Below, one piece after another: positions 5,746-10,325 of a stretch of DNA of 10,325 nt. The notes under the pieces are model-generated. The model was not told where the DNA came from. It saw only the letters and a list, made by a program, of their open reading frames with translations, and made no database searches. Numbering within the stretch: position 1 is the stretch's first letter; each line of letters opens with the position of its first letter. Made by a program: the position numbers and the translations under genes. The DNA is from an uncultured Collinsella sp. (GTDB taxonomy: Bacteria; Actinomycetota; Coriobacteriia; Coriobacteriales; Coriobacteriaceae): the NCBI GenBank assembly GCA_900552755.1, contig USAY01000068.1, positions 1 through 10,325 of the forward strand, in the 5' to 3' direction.

Positions 5746-6063
5746 CTAGTGGCGGCGGGCGTTGAGTTCGCCGGCTAGCTCGTCGAGGGTGATACCGTAG
5801 CGCTCGAGCGTCACGAGCAGGTGGTAGATCAGGTCGCCGGCCTCGTAGCGGATGTGATCGTGATCGTTATCCTTGCAGGCCATGATCACCTCGCTCGCCT
5901 CCTCGGCAAGCTTCTTGAGCAGCTCATCCTCCACGTCGGTCAGCAGACGCGCGGTATAGCTCTCCTGCGGCGATGCATCACGACGGCCGTGAATCACCTC
6001 GGCGAGCCCCGTCAGCGTCTCACCGATATTTCCATCCTGAACGTTTGCGGTGCGCACACCCAT
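5746..6063 (-). CDS. hisE: Phosphoribosyl-ATP pyrophosphatase
   Basis: Hydrolyses phosphoribosyl-ATP to phosphoribosyl-AMP and pyrophosphate, the second step of histidine synthesis. The 105-residue protein is a single all-alpha MazG-like domain with the metal-binding helices KLAEEASEV (51-59) and YEAGDLIYHLLV (73-84). The start at 6063 has AAAGGA 7 bases upstream. It is the last gene of the his operon, 45 bases after hisI. HisE and HisI are separate proteins here, not the fused HisIE found in enterobacteria. Confidence 0.94.
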   Translation of the reverse strand: MGVRTANVQDGNIGETLTGLAEVIHGRRDASPQESYTARLLTDVEDELLKKLAEEASEVIMACKDNDHDHIRYEAGDLIYHLLVTLERYGITLDELAGELNARRH

Positions 6064-6108
6064 AGTTCAATCCTTTCTGGTGGCCGAGCGTCTAATCGAG
6101 CGCCCGCC

Positions 6109-6438
6109 CTACGCGAGTTTCTTAAAGAAGCAGGTACGGTTGCCGGTATGGCAGGCCGGACCCGGCGAGTCGACCTTGACCAGCAGCGTATCGCTATCGC
6201 AGTCGGCCCAAAGCTCCTTGACCTCCTGCATGTTGCCGCTCGTCGCACCCTTGTTCCAGAGCTCCTGGCGGCTGCGGCTCCAAAACCACGTGGTACCGGT
6301 CTTGAGCGTCAGCCCCACCGACTCCTCGTTCATCCAAGCAACCATAAGCACCTCGCCGGTGTCATACTGCTGAACCACGCAAGGAATCAGCCCCTTGGCG
6401 TCGTATTTGAGCTCGGACGCAGTTGTCACTTGCTCCAT
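6109..6438 (-). CDS. hisI: Phosphoribosyl-AMP cyclohydrolase
   Basis: Opens the adenine ring of phosphoribosyl-AMP, the third step of histidine synthesis; a zinc- and magnesium-dependent cytosolic enzyme. The 109-residue monofunctional form shows MVAWMNEES (32-40), the Trp-rich TTWFWSRSR, the metal motif ADCDSDT (Cys80, Asp81, Asp83) and GPACHTGNRTCF (Cys96, His97, Cys103). The start codon at 6438 directly follows the hisF stop with no gap, and only a short GGA is available as a ribosome site, so translation is probably coupled to hisF. Confidence 0.95.
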   Translation of the reverse strand: MEQVTTASELKYDAKGLIPCVVQQYDTGEVLMVAWMNEESVGLTLKTGTTWFWSRSRQELWNKGATSGNMQEVKELWADCDSDTLLVKVDSPGPACHTGNRTCFFKKLA

Positions 6439-7221
6439 TTAAAAATCCAATCTCACGGGAATAGCCTGCGACGCCATATACTCCTTCACCTGGCGGATGC
6501 TGAAGGTCCCAAAGTGAAAGACGCTTGCCGCCAATACGGCGTCGGCTTCGCCCTCGATCACGCCCTCGGCAAAATGCTCGAGCGTGCCCACGCCGCCGCT
6601 CGCGATGACGGGAATCGGCACCGCGCGCGCCACGGCGCGGGTAAGCGCCAGGTCAAAGCCGGCCTTGGTGCCGTCGCGGTCCATACTGGTGAGCAAGATC
6701 TCGCCGGCGCCGCGACGGGCCGCCTCCTCGGCCCACGCCACCGCGTCGATACCCGTGGCGTTGCGGCCGCCTGCGGTAAAGACCTCCCACTTGTCGGCAC
6801 CAGATGCGCCGGGCAAACCGACGCGCTTGGCATCGATCGCCACGACCACGGCCTGGCTGCCAAACGCCGCGGCAGCCTGGCTAATCAACGACGGATCGCG
6901 CACGGCGGCAGAGTTAAGCGATACCTTGTCGGCGCCGGCTGCAACCATGGTGCGCATGCCCGCCAGGTCGCGAAAGCCGCCGCCCACGGTATAGGGAATA
7001 GCGAGCTCCTCGGCCGCATGCGCCGCCATCTCGATGGTCGTCGCGCGGTTGTCGCTCGTGGCGGTAATGTCCAGGAAGACAACCTCGTCCGCACCCTCGC
7101 GGTCGTAGGCGCGGGCTAGCTCCACCGGGTCGCCCGCATCGCGCAGGCTCACAAAGTTGACGCCCTTGACCACGCGGCCGTCCTTGACGTCCAAGCAGGG
7201 AATCACGCGTTTGGTAAGCAT
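6439..7221 (-). CDS. hisF: Imidazole glycerol phosphate synthase, cyclase subunit
   Basis: The cyclase half of the HisF-HisH complex; uses ammonia delivered by HisH to turn PRFAR into imidazole glycerol phosphate and AICAR. The 260-residue TIM barrel has catalytic Asp11 (IPCLDVKDGRVVKG) and Asp130 (VAIDAKR), plus phosphate-binding segments GGGFRD (80-85) and IASGGVG. AGGAG lies just before the start, inside the end of hisA, and the hisA stop is 3 bases upstream. Length and motifs are typical. Confidence 0.96.
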   Translation of the reverse strand: MLTKRVIPCLDVKDGRVVKGVNFVSLRDAGDPVELARAYDREGADEVVFLDITATSDNRATTIEMAAHAAEELAIPYTVGGGFRDLAGMRTMVAAGADKVSLNSAAVRDPSLISQAAAAFGSQAVVVAIDAKRVGLPGASGADKWEVFTAGGRNATGIDAVAWAEEAARRGAGEILLTSMDRDGTKAGFDLALTRAVARAVPIPVIASGGVGTLEHFAEGVIEGEADAVLAASVFHFGTFSIRQVKEYMASQAIPVRLDF

Positions 7222-7224
7222 GGA

Positions 7225-7968
7225 CTACTCCTCCCCTCGGGCGGCGGCTAGCGCCTGGGCCAGCGTAAAGTTGCCCTCGTAGAGCGCACGGCCGGTAATG
7301 GCGCCCTCAATAGCATCCTCACCCACCGCGGCCAGTGCGCGGATATCGTCGAGCGTCGAGATACCACCCGAAGCCACGACGGGAAAGCCCGCGACCTCGG
7401 CCACATGACGATACGCCGCCACATCGATGCCCGTCTGCATGCCATCGCGCGCGATGTCGGTATACACCAGATGCTTAAAGCCCAGCTCGGAAAGCTGCGC
7501 CACGGCATCGTCGAGTGCCACGCCCGCGCCGTCGCGCCAGCCGTTCACCTTGACCTGGCCGTCGCGTGCGGCGATATCTGCCACCAGCAGCTCGCCAAAG
7601 CCGCGAGCCGCCACCTCGGCAAATCCCGGCTCGGTCACGAGCACCGTGCCCAGTGCAATGCGGCGAGCGCCATAGCCGGCCAGCTCGTCGATGCGCGCGA
7701 GCGAGCGGACGCCGCCGCCCACGTCCACAGACAGACTGTCGACGCCGCAGATGGCCTTAATCGCCGCCGAGTTGGCAGCGCACGCGTCCTCATCCTCGCC
7801 AAAGGCGGCGGACAGGTCGACGACGTGCACCCAGCTCGCGCCCTGCTCGGCAAAGGAGCGGGCAACGGCCACGGGGTCGTCGGAATACACCTTGCAGCGG
7901 CTCCGGTCGCCGCGCTCCAGGCGCACAACCTTGCCGCCGATCAAATCGATTGCGGGAAACAGAATCAT
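7225..7968 (-). CDS. hisA: ProFAR isomerase
   Basis: Converts ProFAR to PRFAR by an Amadori rearrangement, the fourth step of the pathway. The 247-residue TIM barrel shows FPAIDLIGGKVVRLERGD with general base Asp8, DVGGGVR (82-88), Asp131 in VADIAARDG as the probable general acid, and YTDIARDGMQTG (Asp171). Its ATG overlaps the hisH stop as ATGA. Unlike PriA of other actinobacteria there is no direct reason in the sequence to propose TrpF activity, although a bifunctional role cannot be ruled out by eye. Confidence 0.95.
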   Translation of the reverse strand: MILFPAIDLIGGKVVRLERGDRSRCKVYSDDPVAVARSFAEQGASWVHVVDLSAAFGEDEDACAANSAAIKAICGVDSLSVDVGGGVRSLARIDELAGYGARRIALGTVLVTEPGFAEVAARGFGELLVADIAARDGQVKVNGWRDGAGVALDDAVAQLSELGFKHLVYTDIARDGMQTGIDVAAYRHVAEVAGFPVVASGGISTLDDIRALAAVGEDAIEGAITGRALYEGNFTLAQALAAARGEE

Positions 7969-8666
7969 CGGCCGGCCCCCTCGACGATGCTCACGAAGTT
8001 CTTAAGGATGCGCTGACCCAGCGCGGAGGATTTCTCGGGATGGAACTGGCAGCCCCACACGTTGCCGTGGCGCACGATGCACGGGAAGCTCCGCGTATAG
8101 TGCGTGCGCGCCAGCACATCGGCGGCATCGGCATCGTCGGCCACCGCGTAGCTGTGGGTGAAGTACATGTTGGCACCCTCGGCAAAACCAGTAAGCAGCG
8201 GATCGGCCGCACCGGTGGGCGTCATGTGCACCTGGTCCCAGCCCACGTGCGGCACCTTCAGGCGACTCGACTCCAAGCGCGTGCACGAACCGCACATAAT
8301 ACCCAGGCCATCGACCCAGGGGCCACCGGCCTGCTGGGGGGTGTTGCCATCGGCAACCGCGCCCTCGTCCGCAGGCACGCCTTCGTTGCCGCGCTCAAAA
8401 AATAGCTGAAGGCCCAGGCAAATGCCGAGCAGCGGAGTTCCGGTGGCGACAGCATCGAGCACCGCGTCCGCCTCGCCACTCTGGCGCATAAAGGCGATCG
8501 CGTCATAGAACGCGCCCACGCCCGGAATGACCAGGCCGTCGACGCGGCGGATCTGCTCCGGATCGTCCGATGTGCAGGCGGCGGCACCGGCGCGCGCAAG
8601 CCCGCGCACGACGCTCGACAAGTTGCCCTTGTGGTAGTCAACTACCACGATCTTCGGTTCGCCCAC
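7965..8666 (-). CDS. hisH: Imidazole glycerol phosphate synthase, glutaminase subunit
   Basis: A class I glutamine amidotransferase that makes ammonia for HisF. The triad is visible: Cys83 in GICLGLQ, then His209 and Glu211 in QFHPEKS. It also shows the oxyanion strand IPGVGAF (47-53) and VPHVGWDQV (138-146). I place the start at the GTG at 8666-8664 because AAGGAGG lies 5 bases upstream and the next residues (GEPKIVVVDYHKGN) give the canonical N-terminus; longer in-frame starts run into hisB. At 233 residues it is longer than the usual 195-210, because of an insertion of roughly 18 Gly/Ala/Asp-rich residues at about 96-118, after the nucleophile. The stop overlaps the hisA start. Confidence 0.93.
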   Translation of the reverse strand: MGEPKIVVVDYHKGNLSSVVRGLARAGAAACTSDDPEQIRRVDGLVIPGVGAFYDAIAFMRQSGEADAVLDAVATGTPLLGICLGLQLFFERGNEGVPADEGAVADGNTPQQAGGPWVDGLGIMCGSCTRLESSRLKVPHVGWDQVHMTPTGAADPLLTGFAEGANMYFTHSYAVADDADAADVLARTHYTRSFPCIVRHGNVWGCQFHPEKSSALGQRILKNFVSIVEGAGR

Positions 8667-8671
8667 GCGAC

Positions 8672-8678
8672 CCTCCTT
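8672..8678 (-). promoter_or_regulatory. Ribosome binding site fixing the hisH GTG start
   Basis: AAGGAGG on the minus strand ends 5 bases before GTG at 8666. No ATG gives a sensible HisH N-terminus, so this site decides in favour of the unusual start codon. Confidence 0.75.
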
Positions 8679-8690
8679 TTCCCCATTCAA

Positions 8691-8714
8691 AACCTGTCCC
8701 TTTTTTGGCAGGTT
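8691..8714 (-). repeat. Small hairpin overlapping the hisB stop
   Basis: AACCTG (8691-8696) pairs with CAGGTT (8709-8714), and CC (8698-8699) with GG (8707-8708), with one bulged base and a 7-base loop. The hisB stop codon (8715-8713) lies in one arm. On the minus strand the stem runs into TTTT, two T's of which are in the stem, then GAAT. It could be a weak attenuator between hisB and hisH, or a remnant of an intergenic repeat; the 46-base gap is the second longest within the operon. Confidence 0.5.
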
Positions 8715-9300
8715 ACAGCGATCCCTTGGTGCTGGGGATGCCCTGCACGCGGGGATCGAGCTCGCAGGCGTGGCGCATCGTGCGGCCCACGGCCTTAAAG
8801 GCAGCCTCGATAATGTGATGCGAGTTGCTGCCCGCCAGCTCGCGCACGTGCAGCGTGAGCTTGGCGTCACGCGCAAAGGCGTAGAAGAACTCGACGGCCA
8901 GCTCGGTATCGAAGCTGCCCACGCGCTCGGTCGGCACGGGCAGCTCGCAGTAGGCCTGCCCACGGCCCGAAATATCAACAGCAGCCATCACGAGCGTCTC
9001 GTCCATGGCGATCGCCGCGTCGGCAAAGCGCGTAATGCCCGCCTTGTCGCCCAGCGCCTGGCAAAACGCCTCGCCCAGCACAATACCCGTGTCCTCGACG
9101 GTGTGGTGCGCATCGACCTCCACGTCGCCCACCGCGTGCACCGTCAGATCGAACAGACCATGGCGGCCAAAAGCGTTGAGCATGTGGTCGAAAAACGGCA
9201 CGCCGGTCGAGATATCGCACACGCCAGATCCGTCCAAGTCGAGCTTTACGACAATGTCGGTCTCGCCCGTCTTGCGGGTTACCTCAGCATAGCGGTCCAT
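8713..9300 (-). CDS. hisB: Imidazoleglycerol-phosphate dehydratase
   Basis: Dehydrates imidazole glycerol phosphate to imidazole acetol phosphate, the substrate of HisC; a manganese-dependent 24-mer in the cytosol. The 195-residue protein is the monofunctional type. Family motifs are GVPFFDHML (33-41), DAHHTVEDTGI (63-73) and SNSHHIIEAAFKA (158-170), giving both His-rich metal sites. It ends in the usual STKGSL tail. The start at 9300 directly follows the hisC stop, with GGAGGAG 6 bases upstream inside hisC. There is no histidinol-phosphatase domain, in agreement with the separate hisK gene at 4714. Confidence 0.96.
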   Translation of the reverse strand: MDRYAEVTRKTGETDIVVKLDLDGSGVCDISTGVPFFDHMLNAFGRHGLFDLTVHAVGDVEVDAHHTVEDTGIVLGEAFCQALGDKAGITRFADAAIAMDETLVMAAVDISGRGQAYCELPVPTERVGSFDTELAVEFFYAFARDAKLTLHVRELAGSNSHHIIEAAFKAVGRTMRHACELDPRVQGIPSTKGSL

Positions 9301-10325
9301 CTACATCTCCTCCTTCACCAGCGTGGCAAACGCGGCCAGCACCTCGTCGTTTTCCTGCGGGGTACCCACGGTAATGCGTAGGCAGTCCGCGAGCCCCGGC
9401 GCATAGCTAAAGTCGCGCACCAAAATCGAATACTCGTCGCGCAGACGCTCGCGCACGCGCGTGGCATGCGGCGTGCGCACGAGCACAAAGTTCGCTGCGC
9501 TCGGCCATGCCTCCACGGGCATGCCCTCGGCAGCCATTGCACGCAGGGCGTACAACTCGCGCTCGCGCTCGGATGCAACCTGTGCCACCACGGGTGCGTA
9601 CGCATCGCGGGCACGCACGCAGGCAAGCGCGGCGGCCTGGCTCAGCACGTTAACCGAGTAGATCTGGCGAATTGCCGCAAACACATCGATGGCCTCGGGC
9701 GCCGCGATCACATAGCCCAGACGCGTGCCGGCGGCGCCGAACGCCTTGGACAGCGTATGCAGAATCACCAGGTTGGGATGCTCGGCGATAAGCCCCTGCG
9801 CCGTGGTAGCCGCGCCAAACGAATCGTCCGCAAACTCAACGTAGGCCTCGTCGGCCATGACCATGCCGGGGCACGCATCGCACAGGGCCGCGACAAAGTC
9901 GAGCGGCGCCACGTCACCCGTGGGATTGTTGGGCGAGGTCACTATCGCCAGATTGCACTCGGGAGCCGCCGCAAGCACCGCCGCCTGGTCGAGCTCAAAG
10001 GTCGCCGGGTCGCGCCACACATCGCGCACCTCAGTCTGACAAAGCGACGCAAAGAACGCATACTCGCTAAAGCACGGCGGGCAGTTGAGCAGGGTCCGCC
10101 CCGCGCCGCCAAACGCCAGCAGGTAGTTATAGAGCAGCTCGTCGCCGCCGTTTCCCACGCAAATATTCTCACGCGCCACGCCATGCCAGGCAGCAAGCTC
10201 ATCGCGCAAGTCGTTGGACATGGGGTCGGGATAGCGGTTGAGCGGCGTGGCAGCCAGGGATGCATCGATTGCCTCGCGCACGCCGGCCGGCACGGGATAG
10301 GTGTTCTCGTTGGCCGAAAGGTTGA
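9301..10325 (-). CDS. hisC: Histidinol-phosphate aminotransferase, 5' end cut by window
   Basis: A PLP-dependent aminotransferase (fold type I) converting imidazole acetol phosphate and glutamate to histidinol phosphate and 2-oxoglutarate. The gene runs off the right edge; the first visible residues, NLSANENTYPVP, are the usual start of the HisC core, so only about 20-25 N-terminal residues are missing. Other motifs are GNGGDELL, SPNNPTGD, MADEAYVEF and LHTLSKAFG. The Schiff-base lysine codon is at 9747-9745. TRLGYV and the C-terminal LRITVGTPQEND segment are also present. It is the most upstream his gene visible; the operon promoter and probably hisG/hisD lie outside the window. Confidence 0.95.
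   Translation of the reverse strand, partial: NLSANENTYPVPAGVREAIDASLAATPLNRYPDPMSNDLRDELAAWHGVARENICVGNGGDELLYNYLLAFGGAGRTLLNCPPCFSEYAFFASLCQTEVRDVWRDPATFELDQAAVLAAAPECNLAIVTSPNNPTGDVAPLDFVAALCDACPGMVMADEAYVEFADDSFGAATTAQGLIAEHPNLVILHTLSKAFGAAGTRLGYVIAAPEAIDVFAAIRQIYSVNVLSQAAALACVRARDAYAPVVAQVASERERELYALRAMAAEGMPVEAWPSAANFVLVRTPHATRVRERLRDEYSILVRDFSYAPGLADCLRITVGTPQENDEVLAAFATLVKEEM

Noticed and set aside
5821..7119. Plus-strand frame of 432 codons opposite hisE, hisI and hisF
   Set aside because: Shadow of three clear his genes; its composition (His/Arg/Ala/Gly/Leu-rich) is typical of antisense frames in GC-rich genomes.
8667..8978. Longer HisH start reaching into hisB
   Set aside because: The extra 104 residues are hisB in another frame; the GTG at 8666 has an ideal ribosome site and gives the normal HisH N-terminus.

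Overview
The window reads as chromosomal DNA of a GC-rich, Gram-positive Coriobacteriia member, most like Collinsella. This is inferred from gene content, protein style, strong AAAGGAG-type ribosome binding sites and tight operon spacing; no search was run. It is mostly ordinary housekeeping and amino-acid biosynthesis, and I do not see a new defence or mobile system. The left fifth is the anomaly.

Region 1 (1 to about 1920, minus strand) looks like foreign sequence, probably from a Firmicutes (Oscillospiraceae/Flavonifractor-type) genome. It holds the body of a PhoR-like membrane sensor histidine kinase, interrupted by an in-frame TAG, followed by a short non-coding stretch with a promoter-like site and two hairpin/T-run terminators. 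Region 2 (about 1920 to 2271, minus) is the first 118 or so codons of enolase. The two are joined in frame inside a short stretch that makes sense in both proteins. The result is an open reading frame that starts as enolase and ends as a kinase. A metagenome misassembly (or a very unusual recombination) is the simplest reading, and anything left of about 1935 should not be assigned to the same organism without checking reads.

Region 3 (2464-4414, minus) is a small operon-like run: larC (C-terminal LarC2-type domain only), yfcE phosphodiesterase and mazG NTP pyrophosphohydrolase, leading toward eno, which probably has its own promoter in a 192-base gap. Region 4 (4415-4713) is a divergent intergenic region carrying a perfect 23-bp inverted repeat.

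Region 5 (4714-10325) is histidine biosynthesis. A PHP-family histidinol-phosphatase (hisK) on the plus strand converges on a compact minus-strand operon transcribed hisC (cut by the window edge)-hisB-hisH-hisA-hisF-hisI-hisE. Several junctions touch or overlap (hisC/hisB and hisF/hisI with no gap, hisH/hisA overlapping as ATGA, hisA/hisF 3 bases apart), implying translational coupling. Together these supply the steps from phosphoribosyl-ATP (HisE, HisI, HisA, HisF/HisH, HisB, HisC) to histidinol (HisK). hisG and hisD are not in the window and are expected upstream of hisC or elsewhere. A 26-bp inverted repeat lies between the convergent hisK and hisE.
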